In this document: positions 43,490 to 52,090 of the stretch, one piece after another | How positions within the stretch are numbered: position 1 is the first letter of the stretch | Layout of the letters: each line of letters begins with the position of its first letter | Assembly (NCBI RefSeq): GCF_900177045.1 | Contig: NZ_LT841358.1 | Coordinates: 823,073-887,072, forward strand | Source: Candidatus Nitrosotalea okcheonensis | GTDB taxonomy: Archaea; Thermoproteota; Nitrososphaeria; Nitrososphaerales; Nitrosopumilaceae | Direction: 5' to 3' | DNA length: 64,000 nucleotides | Program-made: the position numbers and the translations under genes | The notes under the pieces: generated by a model | The model's input: the letters and a program-made list of their open reading frames with translations, nothing else | Told to the model about the DNA's origin: nothing | Database searches by the model: none

Positions 43490-44467
43490 ATGAAGTATCA
43501 GCAACTCAAGGATTTCATCATTAGCAAAATGAAGATGCAGCACATCTATCAGCCTGTCATGATAAAGACATTGCTTGAAAATGAAGGACTGGCATCAGTA
43601 AGAAAGATTGCTGAAGCATTTCTTGAAAAGGATCAGAGTCAGATAGAATATTACGAACAGATTACAAGGTCAATGCCGGGAAAAGTATTACAAAAACATG
43701 GCATAGTAGATTATGCAGACAAGGCATTCGTTCTAAATGTTTCAGATCTTACCAGTGAACAAAGATCTGAATTGATTGAATTATGCAATCAAAAAATTAA
43801 GGAATACGAAAATAAACGTGGAAAACTCGTCTGGAAACACCGTGCAAGAGATTCACGCGAGGTCCCAGGCTCCCTCAGATATCAAGTTCTAAGCAAGGCA
43901 AAATTTCGGTGTGAATTATGTGGCATTGCCGCGGATGAAAAAGCACTAGATGTTGATCACATCGTTCCAGTTAACAAAGGCGGAAAAACTGTAATAGAAA
44001 ACCTCCAAGCGTTATGCTATACCTGCAATTCCCAGAAAAGAGATCTTGATGATACGGATTTTAGGCCATGGAAGGACATGTACAGAAACATTGATCCTCA
44101 ATGTGTATTTTGTAAGATTCAAAGTAAATCTTATGAAAGTAACGAACTTGCATTTGTTCTGGAAGACAAGTATCCTGTAACAAAACATCATACCCTAATT
44201 TTACCGAAGAGACATGTTAGGTCTTTTTTTGAATTAAGTTCTTCAGAGCAAAAAGCTTGTTTGCTGTTATTAGAATCCATTAAAGAGAAGATTAGTAAAA
44301 AAGACTCCAGCATAAATGGATTCAATATCGGCATCAATGATGGACATGATGCAGGTCAAACCATATTTCATTGTCATATTCACTTGATTCCAAGAAGAAA
44401 AGGGGATGTACCCAATCCCAAAGGAGGAATACGACATGTCATTCCTGAAAAGGGATTTTACAAGTGA
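43490..44467 (+). CDS. HNH endonuclease - HIT hydrolase fusion
   Basis: 325 residues. Residues about 120-205 are an HNH nuclease: CELCGIAADEKALDVDHIVP, then NKGGKTVIENLQALCYTCNS with two Cys pairs and the DH dyad. Residues about 205-325 are a HIT domain: CVFCKI, HHTLILPKRHVRSFFELSSS and HCHIHLIPRR (HxHxH motif). The N-terminal 120 residues are helical. HIT hydrolases cut dinucleotide or nucleotidyl-adenylate compounds; HNH cuts DNA. The combination in one chain suggests a DNA-processing or defence enzyme. Free-standing. Function unproven. Confidence 0.85.
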   Translation: MKYQQLKDFIISKMKMQHIYQPVMIKTLLENEGLASVRKIAEAFLEKDQSQIEYYEQITRSMPGKVLQKHGIVDYADKAFVLNVSDLTSEQRSELIELCNQKIKEYENKRGKLVWKHRARDSREVPGSLRYQVLSKAKFRCELCGIAADEKALDVDHIVPVNKGGKTVIENLQALCYTCNSQKRDLDDTDFRPWKDMYRNIDPQCVFCKIQSKSYESNELAFVLEDKYPVTKHHTLILPKRHVRSFFELSSSEQKACLLLLESIKEKISKKDSSINGFNIGINDGHDAGQTIFHCHIHLIPRRKGDVPNPKGGIRHVIPEKGFYK

Positions 44468-44844
44468 TCTAATGAAAACTCCTGAAATTGAAGGAAGACA
44501 TCTGAAAATATGGAATTAAAACATGATGTGAATTTCAAATGATATGAGGAACTTGCGATATGATGTGCATGTCATATTATCAAGATTTTATCCCACAAAA
44601 AACATTACTTGCAAATTATTGGTGTTTAATTATACTAGCCTTGGGCATGATTCTTATCCAAAACAAGTTTTGATGACAGGACAGCCAAGTTGTCCACAAC
44701 AAGGTCAGGCTCAGAGTCACTGAATTAACAATCATTTCAAGTCATGTCTCTAACTCTTCTTCATCGCCTGGCTATCTAGTAGACCGGCGTCAGATAATAA
44801 TCAATTGGATTGTTTCAAATATGCAAATATTCCTGGAGTAGGCA
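44468..44844. other. Non-coding stretch
   Basis: 377 bp with no gene I can support. It may hold the EamA promoter near 44800 (AATAATCAATTGG region). Confidence 0.35.
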
Positions 44845-45744
44845 ATGAACAAGACTGCAGTTGCAGGATACGCATCAGCACTGGTTGCTTCAGCGTTTTT
44901 TGGGGCAGTCCCTACAATTGCAAAACCAATGACATCAAGCATCAACGTACTTCTCTTGTCTTCAATAGCATATCTTATTGCAGCCCTTACATTTACACCA
45001 ATGGCAAAAAAAGCCAAAACGGCACTTGCAAAAAAAGACTATGCCATACTGGTTGCCATTTCAGTCTGCGGAGCTGCCGCTGCACCATGTCTGTATTTTC
45101 TAGGCCTGCGCCAGTCAAGCGCAGCAGACACGTCGCTTTTATCAAATGTCGAGATAATGTTCACAGTACTCTTTGGGTTGATATTTTTCAAAGAAAGATT
45201 GAGGCCGGTAGGCTTCATTGCAGTAGCCATGGTTGTGCTAGGTGTCATAGTCATAACAACAGATCTACGATTTTCAGGATCATTTCTACAGCTAAACGCC
45301 GGACACTTTTTCATTTTAGGCGCCATGGCGCTGTGGGCACTGGACAACAACCTGAGCAGAATAATATCCACCAAGATGGATACTGCAAGACTTGTCCAGT
45401 TAAAATCAGTCATAGGCGGCCTCATCCTGCTTGGGGCAGTATTTCTGCTTGGCATACCACTTGATGTTAATATGTCACAGGTACCGTACGTAATACTTCT
45501 TAGCGCAATCGGGTTTGGCGGATCATTGTACTTTTTCCTGCAGAGTCTAAAGAGAATCGGTACAATCAGGACAATAGTGATATTTTCAACGTCATCAGTA
45601 TTTGGCCTAGTCTTTGCATCAGCGTTTTTGCACGAACCGATAAGCTTGTACCAGACAGCAGCAATTGCAGTAATGCTGACAGGAGTTTACCTGGTAAACA
45701 GAAAGGAAAGCGTCAAGGAAAAAATAGAGTCATCCAGGATTTAA
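44845..45744 (+). CDS. EamA/DMT-family exporter
   Basis: 299 residues with ten hydrophobic helices in two EamA repeats (for example FFGAVPTIAKPMTSSINVLL ... FLGLRQSSAADTSLLSNVEI and the second FILGAMALWALDNNLSRIIS ... YQTAAIAVMLTGVYLV). The family exports amino acids or other small metabolites; substrate unknown. It is convergent with the permease gene, overlapping by 4 bp. Confidence 0.85.
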   Translation: MNKTAVAGYASALVASAFFGAVPTIAKPMTSSINVLLLSSIAYLIAALTFTPMAKKAKTALAKKDYAILVAISVCGAAAAPCLYFLGLRQSSAADTSLLSNVEIMFTVLFGLIFFKERLRPVGFIAVAMVVLGVIVITTDLRFSGSFLQLNAGHFFILGAMALWALDNNLSRIISTKMDTARLVQLKSVIGGLILLGAVFLLGIPLDVNMSQVPYVILLSAIGFGGSLYFFLQSLKRIGTIRTIVIFSTSSVFGLVFASAFLHEPISLYQTAAIAVMLTGVYLVNRKESVKEKIESSRI

Positions 45745-47072
45745 GACAGCATCCCAAGGGATACAATGAACACATAGTATACCGCCAAGTTTACCGCAGT
45801 CACCAATATACCAATTTTAAAAAACTCGAAAAACGTAAAGGCCTTGACGCCCTTTGATTCAGCGGCTTGTATTATGATAATACTGCTTGCGGCACCAAGT
45901 ATTGTCAGGTTTCCTGAAATCGTAGAGGATGCTGCAAGCATCATCCACTGGGCTACATGTGCACCTGTAAAGCCATTTGCAATCATGACGTGATTGTACA
46001 ATGCGACAAACGGGACATTGCTCAATATTTGTCCAAGTGTTATGCTGTATGCAGAGATTACAGCACTGCTCTGCACCAGGTCATGCGGGTTTGGAATCGG
46101 GAGATATTTCATAAACAATGAAATTGTCCCAGAAGACCACAGGGCACCTGTAACCACAAACATGGCTGCAAAAAATACCAGGACAGTATAGTTTACACTC
46201 TTTAGGATATCATACCTCTGGCCGCTTGCAGCATAGAGGGCTGCTGCGCCAATCAATGCAACGATGCTGATGTCAATGTCAATTACATGCAGAAAACGCA
46301 AGACTTCGGATACAAAAAAGCCTGCAATTGTTGCAAGCAATACAGCAAGCGATATCTTTGCAAGGCGCGGGTTTTCAATTTTCACACTAGATATCATGGT
46401 ATTATCTTCATAGTTGTGAGACATTTGCTGCAAGTCCTTTTTGAAATAAATTTTAAGCACATACCACGTAAGGAACAGGTTCACAACAGTTGGAACTGCA
46501 AGAAATTTCAGAAAACTTGTAAACGGTAATGAAATTCCACTCTGTAGGGCAATCAAGAGATTTTGCGGGTTGCCAATTGGAGTCATGGCACTTCCCACCG
46601 TAATTCCAAATGCAAGTGCAATCAAAAGTACCACAGGTCTTGCACCAACATGCCTTGAGATGTATATTATCAGAGGAATTCCCATCAAGGCAAGGGTATC
46701 ATTTACAAGAAATGCCGAAAGCAACCCCATGCCGACAACAATTGCCATCAATAACAATTCAGGGGTCCTGGCTTTTGACATCATCTTTGCAGCTACAAGT
46801 TTTAACAGGCCCGACCTGTCAAGCGCTGAAATAATACTAAACATTGCAAAGAGAAATACAATGACATCAACCTGGATGGATTTTGCAGCAGATTTTACAT
46901 CAATGACTTGGAGTGATACCATGAGTACCGCCCCAATAGACATTGCAATCCATATTGGTACCTTGAATCGAATCCTTCCCACAATTAGAACATAGACAAT
47001 TGCAAAAACTGCTAGCGCGATATACTCCTTCATTGGCAAGTCAAGAATACGCTTGGGTTTATTTCTTGCCAA
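45741..47072 (-). CDS. ArsB/NhaD-type anion permease
   Basis: 443 residues with about 11 helices. FGITVGSAMTPIGNPQNLLI is the citrate/arsenite-permease motif G-x-x-x-T-P-I-G-N-P, with a second half AASSTISGNLTILGAASSII. SLC13/ArsB/NhaD superfamily. Substrate (arsenite, sulfate, dicarboxylate or Na+) cannot be told. Convergent with EamA; probably ordinary chromosomal gene. Confidence 0.85.
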   Translation of the reverse strand: MARNKPKRILDLPMKEYIALAVFAIVYVLIVGRIRFKVPIWIAMSIGAVLMVSLQVIDVKSAAKSIQVDVIVFLFAMFSIISALDRSGLLKLVAAKMMSKARTPELLLMAIVVGMGLLSAFLVNDTLALMGIPLIIYISRHVGARPVVLLIALAFGITVGSAMTPIGNPQNLLIALQSGISLPFTSFLKFLAVPTVVNLFLTWYVLKIYFKKDLQQMSHNYEDNTMISSVKIENPRLAKISLAVLLATIAGFFVSEVLRFLHVIDIDISIVALIGAAALYAASGQRYDILKSVNYTVLVFFAAMFVVTGALWSSGTISLFMKYLPIPNPHDLVQSSAVISAYSITLGQILSNVPFVALYNHVMIANGFTGAHVAQWMMLAASSTISGNLTILGAASSIIIIQAAESKGVKAFTFFEFFKIGILVTAVNLAVYYVFIVSLGMLS

Positions 47073-47085
47073 TCACCGGTACGGA

Positions 47086-47661
47086 TCATTTCTTGCACTT
47101 GAAACAATCTTGCGTGTGATCATTTACAATCCCTATTGCCTGCATGAATGCATAGCATATCGTAGTTCCTACAAAATTAAAGCCCCTTTTTTTCAAGTCT
47201 GCACTAATCTTGTCTGATAGATTGGTTGATACAGGAACATCAGAATGTCTTTTCGGGCGGTTGACGATGGATACATGGTTGACAAAACTCCAAATGTACC
47301 TGTCAAATGAACCAAATTCTTTCTGAATTTCTAGAAATCTCTTGGCATTATTTATGGCAGAGTGTATCTTTAGCTTGTTTCTAATTATTCCATCATCTTC
47401 CAACAGCCTGGAGATATCCCTCCGAGTATACTTGGAAATTTTTCTTGGATCAAAATTATCAAACGCCTGCCTGTACGTATCTTGTCTTTTAAGAATAGTA
47501 CTCCATGACAATCCTGCTTGTGCACCCTCAAGTATCAGCATTTCAAACAGCTCTTGGTCTGCATGAAGCGGAATGCCCCACTTGTCATCATGATAACGTA
47601 CCATCAAATCCCCTGTTGCCCACTTGCACCTTGGCAGGGTATCATCATGGTAACATTCCAT
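47086..47661 (-). CDS. tag: DNA-3-methyladenine glycosylase I
   Basis: 191 residues from ATG 47661 (MECYHDDTLPRCKWA). Hallmarks: C-x-W, YHDDKWGIPLHADQELFEML, LEGAQAGLSWSTILKRQDTY, KRGFNFVGTTICYAFMQAIG and a final HTQDCFKCK with zinc-ligating Cys/His. This is a complete Tag enzyme that removes 3-methyladenine from DNA. An upstream in-frame ATG at 47712 would add 17 residues; the shorter one fits family length. Confidence 0.92.
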   Translation of the reverse strand: MECYHDDTLPRCKWATGDLMVRYHDDKWGIPLHADQELFEMLILEGAQAGLSWSTILKRQDTYRQAFDNFDPRKISKYTRRDISRLLEDDGIIRNKLKIHSAINNAKRFLEIQKEFGSFDRYIWSFVNHVSIVNRPKRHSDVPVSTNLSDKISADLKKRGFNFVGTTICYAFMQAIGIVNDHTQDCFKCKK

Positions 47662-47721
47662 GAAAAAAATATTTTGCCAAGTTGTAATAGAGTTTACTCG
47701 AGATAATATCATTTTTAGAAC

Positions 47722-47922
47722 ATGTACAAATACAGGTCCGTGGCAATACTACATATGGTTGGACCACAAGATGGCGGATTCGGGTTTGACGGCGCTCCAA
47801 AATATTCCTCACTTGATGGCAAAAATGCAATATGCGTCCAGTGTCAAGCAGGCCAGCACAGCAAGTGCCTTGCCAAGATTGACCAAGGCATACTTTGTGA
47901 CTGTGAGTTGTGTCTTAGTTGA
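47722..47922 (+). CDS. Small Cys-rich protein
   Basis: 66 residues: GGFGFDGAPKYSSLDGKNAI then CVQCQAGQHSKCLAKIDQGI and LCDCELCLS. Seven Cys with CxxC, a C near His and CxC-xx-C look like a small zinc-binding protein. Divergent from tag. ATG 47755 (MVGPQDGGFGF) is a possible alternative start. The last gene before the casposon. Confidence 0.6.
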   Translation: MYKYRSVAILHMVGPQDGGFGFDGAPKYSSLDGKNAICVQCQAGQHSKCLAKIDQGILCDCELCLS

Positions 47923-48058
47923 ACCAAGTCATTTGGTTACGCAATTTTCATCTAGATGAAAAATATGAATGTCATTTAATGAAGACGGGATCAGCCCAGA
48001 AAAAAATAGGTCAAAGATGAGTTTTAAAATATCAGTAACAGGCGTAGCCTAACGTATA

Positions 48059-48073
48059 CAAAATGAAAATGGG
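48059..48073. repeat. Target-site duplication, left
   Basis: CAAAATGAAAATGGG, identical to 63895-63909. It borders the left end of the casposon and copies the end of the tRNA-Pro gene plus 11 bases after it. Confidence 0.9.
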
Positions 48074-48104
48074 GGGTATAGATGAGGACTCTGCGTTTGA
48101 CTAT
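48074..48104 (+). repeat. Casposon terminal inverted repeat, left
   Basis: 31 bp beginning GGGTATAGATGAGGACTCTG, matched exactly and inverted at 63864-63894. Weaker similarity continues inward for about 16 bp (10 of 16), as far as 48120. Confidence 0.9.
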
Positions 48105-48210
48105 GAATTAACGTATGAATCAAAGTAAGAATTTTAGTTAGAATGAAAATTAGAACACGAGTTAAGATGAAACTGATTTTTCCTTAAATAATTCAATAGA
48201 TTTTCTAACA

Positions 48211-49002
48211 TTGTTGGTCACAAAAACAGATACACATGAATTACTGCATTTTATTGATCACCTATCGAATCTGAATACTTTGTTTGATGATTTTCCAGAT
48301 TTTAAAGAAGAGTCTTCTAAAATTTATGTTAGAACATCTGGTGGCATAGCAGATTCATTTGAGACTTTGCTTGAGAGATTAGACAATATTGGAGAGAAAA
48401 TAGAAAAAGTTGATGGTGTAAAATCGTCAATTAGACGATGGATAAACCGATTAGATAAAAATTATAGCGAGGATGAAGGTACCAATCTCCCGGTATATCT
48501 CACAAAAGAAGATGCAAAAGCTCTGAGGAAAGAAACTCAAAAATGGCTCGATAAGATAATTGAATCGTTTGATAATTCTGGCACGGCCATAATAAAGGAA
48601 AATCAAATCAATGAAGTCTTTTCAAAGGAAATAATGGATAGGTTAGACAATGATGCACAAAAGGATTTGAAAGAAGGAATTGACGTACTATTACATGGCT
48701 ATCCAACTGCAGCAACTATGATTTTATTCAGAATGGCAGAGAGAATGATCCGAGAATTATACAAAAACACTACAGGAAAGGAGGTTGGGAAAGAAACATG
48801 GGGACATATGCTTACAGCAATAGGACAACATGAGGACTTTCAAAAAAATGACGATAACAAAGTGTTGATGGGATATTTGTACTATCTTAACAAAAAGAGA
48901 ATCAATGCAGCTCATCCTTATAGAAGATACACTCAGGAAGAGGCAGAACGAATACTATTACAAATCAAAGATATGCTTGAAGAGATACATCATAGAAAGT
49001 AA
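48211..49002 (+). CDS. HEPN-type/DUF4145-like cargo protein
   Basis: 263 residues from a TTG (position of the start uncertain). N-terminal two-thirds are helical. The C-terminal part GIDVLLHGYPTAATMILFRM then AERMIRELYKNTTG and KKRINAAHPYRRYTQEEAER reads as a DUF4145/HEPN-type domain; RINAAH (residues about 230-235) is an R-x4-H motif. HEPN proteins are often RNases in defence and toxin systems. Function not tested. First gene inside the left end of the casposon. Confidence 0.55.
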   Translation: MLVTKTDTHELLHFIDHLSNLNTLFDDFPDFKEESSKIYVRTSGGIADSFETLLERLDNIGEKIEKVDGVKSSIRRWINRLDKNYSEDEGTNLPVYLTKEDAKALRKETQKWLDKIIESFDNSGTAIIKENQINEVFSKEIMDRLDNDAQKDLKEGIDVLLHGYPTAATMILFRMAERMIRELYKNTTGKEVGKETWGHMLTAIGQHEDFQKNDDNKVLMGYLYYLNKKRINAAHPYRRYTQEEAERILLQIKDMLEEIHHRK

Positions 49003-49139
49003 TTTTTAGAGAACATTTATTCTCAAAATTAACCAACAGTTCAGGCTCTACTTTTAGATACAATTCTAACTTTTCTAAATCATCTTTTCTATCATTCTAA
49101 AATGATCATCTTTATCTCAACAATACATCTAGTCTACAT

Positions 49140-49283
49140 GTGAGAACCGGAATACTGGTTACAGGGGCAATTCTCATAGTATTTGGAGTAATTGGATATG
49201 TGTATCCGGTAACAAGTGTAGGTTCAGTATCTGACATAGATGACCTGTGTAAATCAACCATTGGTTCTATAGGAAGGTGTTAA
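49140..49283 (+). CDS. Small membrane protein, 5' half (frameshift suspected)
   Basis: 47 residues from GTG 49140: LVTGAILIVFGVIGYVYPVT then SVGSVSDIDDLCKSTIGSIG. It ends just after the start of the next frame, whose opening LNEQVRENCQLAKYAVLGVY continues the same kind of protein. One extra base near 49276 would join them. Confidence 0.4.
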   Translation: MRTGILVTGAILIVFGVIGYVYPVTSVGSVSDIDDLCKSTIGSIGRC

Positions 49284-49546
49284 ATGAACAAGTTCGTGAA
49301 AATTGCCAACTTGCAAAATATGCTGTACTTGGGGTATACGCATTAATTGGAACTGGTGCAATTCTTGTAATTATAGGTAGTATAATAAAGAACAACTCTT
49401 ATTCAAATCAACCACTCAGCCCACATGCAAAAAAATCAATCATTGTTGTAATTGGAATAATTTTTGCAATAATTGTTGGAGTAATCGTATATCCGTTTTA
49501 TTGCAACCTGATATTTAAACGTCAAATCTTGCCTTTAGTGCAATGA
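49277..49546 (+). CDS. Small two-helix membrane protein, 3' half
   Basis: 89 residues: AVLGVYALIGTGAILVIIGS and SIIVVIGIIFAIIVGVIVYP are membrane helices. The start is GTG 49277. It probably continues the 49140-49283 frame as one disrupted gene of about 137 residues. It overlaps the next gene by 4 bp (ATGA). Confidence 0.5.
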   Translation: MLNEQVRENCQLAKYAVLGVYALIGTGAILVIIGSIIKNNSYSNQPLSPHAKKSIIVVIGIIFAIIVGVIVYPFYCNLIFKRQILPLVQ

Positions 49547-50073
49547 AAAATCAGCAACTAGTCAAAGTGTTAGATCAAGGTAGGGTTTCAAACACAGGGA
49601 ATTTTCACTATACTTCAAGTCATGATGATACATATTTCATCATCTTTAGTAATGAATTTTCAATCATTTCGACAAAGTCTGTGTCTTTTACATATGTATA
49701 CAACGGGCAACAGAACCATCAATCTTTTACAATACCACCGGGTGCATTCAAAAGTATGCCTGTATTGATACATTCAGGTCAGTCAATAACTGGAACTTTT
49801 ACGGCTTCTGGCGGTTCTGGAAATGATGTGGACTTTAACATCAGTACTATGACTTGTACTCAGACAGTCAACTTTAGTTTTAGTTTATCCAATACAGGTC
49901 AAGCAAATGGAAACGCGGATGTTGCATTTGAGGTAGATGGAAAACCAGTTTGGTCAAACAATTATTCAGTAGACATGGGAAAACAAACTAGCGTAAGTGG
50001 TTCTACATCATTATCAGATTGCAATCCGCACGATTACAAGGCAGTTGTTACAAACCAACAACGAACTAGATAA
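49543..50073 (+). CDS. GSGND-domain beta protein, N-terminally truncated
   Basis: 176 residues. Its start (YFIIFSNEFSIISTKSVSFT) matches the end of the domain in the 51449-51958 protein (YLIYDNTFSVLSSKEVSTDV), so it opens mid-domain. A second domain then begins with FTIPPGAFKSMPVLIHSGQS and ASGGSGNDVDFNIS (GSGND loop shared with the other protein). The first domain half and any signal are missing. Perhaps an extracellular beta module; function unknown. Confidence 0.55.
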   Translation: MKNQQLVKVLDQGRVSNTGNFHYTSSHDDTYFIIFSNEFSIISTKSVSFTYVYNGQQNHQSFTIPPGAFKSMPVLIHSGQSITGTFTASGGSGNDVDFNISTMTCTQTVNFSFSLSNTGQANGNADVAFEVDGKPVWSNNYSVDMGKQTSVSGSTSLSDCNPHDYKAVVTNQQRTR

Positions 50074-50136
50074 TCTGCAATAGATGAAAAACCTAGATAC
50101 AAAAAATTTATTATCTTCATTAGAGATTGTATTACA

Positions 50137-50244
50137 TTGGACAGTTTATCAGAAATGGCATTAGCAGGATTTGTTGGTACTACAGCTGCTAATCTAGTTA
50201 CTTTAATGCTGTCAAACGTCATAGAAAGTAAAAAAAATTACTAA
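50137..50244 (+). CDS. Very short possible membrane frame
   Basis: 35 residues from TTG (MDSLSEMALAGFVGTTAANL...). It looks like one hydrophobic helix with a Lys end. It sits alone in the 217 bp between two real genes. Could be chance. Confidence 0.25.
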   Translation: MDSLSEMALAGFVGTTAANLVTLMLSNVIESKKNY

Positions 50245-50290
50245 AAGTGTCACCTATTTCGACACTTTCATACGATGGTGGAGAAAATTT

Positions 50291-51019
50291 TTGAAGCCCC
50301 GAGTGATTTATCGCAATAGATTCATTAGATCTAGAACTGGTACTTTGGTGCTTGTCATTCCAGCACCATTGGCAAAAGAGATGGGTTTTAAAATTCATAA
50401 AAAATCGCGTGATTATGAAAAAGAGACTGTATTGAATTCAAGAAATGAAGAAGCCGGTTTATACATTTGGCTTAATTCTGATTATGAAATTGAGATGTGT
50501 GATACTTCAAAACCCTTGCAGAATACAAACGGCATAATGTCTACAGAGGGAGTACATCCGCATGGTAAATCATGTGAACTTACTATTCCATATAGTATAA
50601 GAACCACATATCAATTGCTAGGTATTGATCTTAACAAGGTGGATATTCTAAAAAATGAACAGGGCAATATAGTAGTCAAACCCCATCTAAACTCGAATAC
50701 CGTTTCAAACACATCTGGAACTAAAGTGCTAATTGATATAATGCGTGACGGGCTAGATGATACTCTGAGAAAACATGATTATGATGCACATAGCGTAAAA
50801 AAACTATGTGAGGAACAATCATTGAATCTTAGAAGCGATTTTTCCCTTATGAAATATGCAGAAAAACACAACATGATTATAGTAACAGAAGATAAAGACA
50901 ATGTACTGGGCTGTAGAGAAAATAATATGGACTGTGTTGAATTCGGTCAATCTGACACACTAGAATATCTTTTAGAAGAACTTGAAAAAATAATGCGAAA
51001 GCGAAACGATGATCTTTAG
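50291..51019 (+). CDS. AbrB-like plus DUF5615-type PIN fusion
   Basis: 242 residues from a TTG. N-terminal part has two AbrB-like hairpins: GTLVLVIPAPLAKEMGFKIH and HGKSCELTIPYSIRTTYQLL. The C-terminal part (from residue about 145) resembles DUF5615/Mut7-C PIN-like nucleases: VLIDIMRDGLDDTLRKHDYD, then NLRSDFSLMKYAEKHNMIIV and TEDKDN. Three Asp sites fit the catalytic positions. A toxin-like nuclease joined to its DNA-binding part would be self-contained. Activity is inferred. Confidence 0.65.
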   Translation: MKPRVIYRNRFIRSRTGTLVLVIPAPLAKEMGFKIHKKSRDYEKETVLNSRNEEAGLYIWLNSDYEIEMCDTSKPLQNTNGIMSTEGVHPHGKSCELTIPYSIRTTYQLLGIDLNKVDILKNEQGNIVVKPHLNSNTVSNTSGTKVLIDIMRDGLDDTLRKHDYDAHSVKKLCEEQSLNLRSDFSLMKYAEKHNMIIVTEDKDNVLGCRENNMDCVEFGQSDTLEYLLEELEKIMRKRNDDL

Positions 51020-51072
51020 AGAGTATTATAAAATAACCACATTTCTTTATTTATGAAAAATAATTAGAGTAC

Positions 51073-51381
51073 ATGGCAGTAAAGAAAGCAATCTCATCCA
51101 TTGATCTTTTGATTCAAGAAAAGAAGGAGTTTAGAACAAAAGTAGTAGGTTCGGAGGAATTGCCACCTCTCATTCAAGGTGATATTATCAATCGATTTGA
51201 TAGAGCAATGTGGTCTATGTTACAAGGAGACATTGAATGGTTACAGGCAATAAAAAGACAACTTTTGCCAGACCAACACAGAACAAAGATAGTTTGCAGA
51301 CATCCAAAGAAGGATCATGATACTGATGGCAGTGGTCAGAAATACTGTATGAATTGTAATGCAAATTTGCCCAGTTTATAG
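51073..51381 (+). CDS. Small protein with zinc-ribbon-like tail
   Basis: 102 residues. Helical N-terminal region (SSIDLLIQEKKEFRTKVVGS) and a C-terminal CRHPKKDHDTDGSGQKYCMN then C, i.e. C-x-H...C-x-x-C spacing for metal binding. No family recognised. 53 bp after the AbrB-PIN fusion, maybe same transcript. Confidence 0.55.
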   Translation: MAVKKAISSIDLLIQEKKEFRTKVVGSEELPPLIQGDIINRFDRAMWSMLQGDIEWLQAIKRQLLPDQHRTKIVCRHPKKDHDTDGSGQKYCMNCNANLPSL

Positions 51382-51448
51382 TTTCATTGTAAACAGAAAC
51401 ATGAATAAAAGTTAAGAAAATAATTCAGAATTATTGTTTTTAAAATTA

Positions 51449-51958
51449 CTAACTTGTGTATGTTAAAGATACATCGGTTGATACTTCTTTGCTTGATAAT
51501 ACGGAAAAGGTATTATCATAAATAAGATAAAGTGTTTGCCCGGACGGAATATTTGCATTAATGTTACCTACTGTCTCTTGACCACTGTTGTAATACACAT
51601 TTGATTGATGACCATTTCTCCAGTTGATAAAATTCTGATCATCCATTATGAATACACGTATGTCATTACCGCTTCCTCCTCCTGCAGTGAATTTGCCGCT
51701 TACGTAAGCATTAGTAGAACCAGAAGGGGCTGAAAATGTGTAATAAGTATAGGTATGTGCATTGACGTGAACCATGTCATTTACCAAAGACGCTGTATGT
51801 TGTGTAGGAACATAGACCGGAGCATTGTTCCCTCCACCTGAATAATTATTGGTATTGACCAAATGTGGTGCCACCATGAGAACTACAAAAACTACTGCTG
51901 CCCCTACAGCTGCAGGAATTGCTAATTTTGAATATTTTCTTTGTTTTGGCAGACTCAT
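51449..51958 (-). CDS. Membrane-anchored GSGND-domain protein
   Basis: 169 residues with an N-terminal anchor (LAIPAAVGAAVVFVVLMVAP) and a Gly/Asn linker, then a single beta domain: HTYTYYTFSAPSGSTNAYVS, KFTAGGGSGNDIRVFIM and YLIYDNTFSVLSSKEVSTDV. It shares both the GSGND loop and the closing segment with the 49543-50073 protein, so the two are paralogues on the casposon. Confidence 0.65.
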   Translation of the reverse strand: MSLPKQRKYSKLAIPAAVGAAVVFVVLMVAPHLVNTNNYSGGGNNAPVYVPTQHTASLVNDMVHVNAHTYTYYTFSAPSGSTNAYVSGKFTAGGGSGNDIRVFIMDDQNFINWRNGHQSNVYYNSGQETVGNINANIPSGQTLYLIYDNTFSVLSSKEVSTDVSLTYTS

Positions 51959-52090
51959 GTATGACTATCAAAAAATAATAGAAGATAAAGATGATCATAT
52001 GTTTCGTCATATGGAAACATGGCACTGCTTGTACCTGACAACAACAAATCATCAAATTCAGATGTATTCATGATACAAGTTTCTCGAATT

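Noticed and set aside
1-47000. Integration site (att repeats or tRNA) for the secretion/plasmid-like region
   Set aside because: No tRNA or long direct repeat bounding 0.8-31.6 kb was found by eye; boundaries may lie outside the window.
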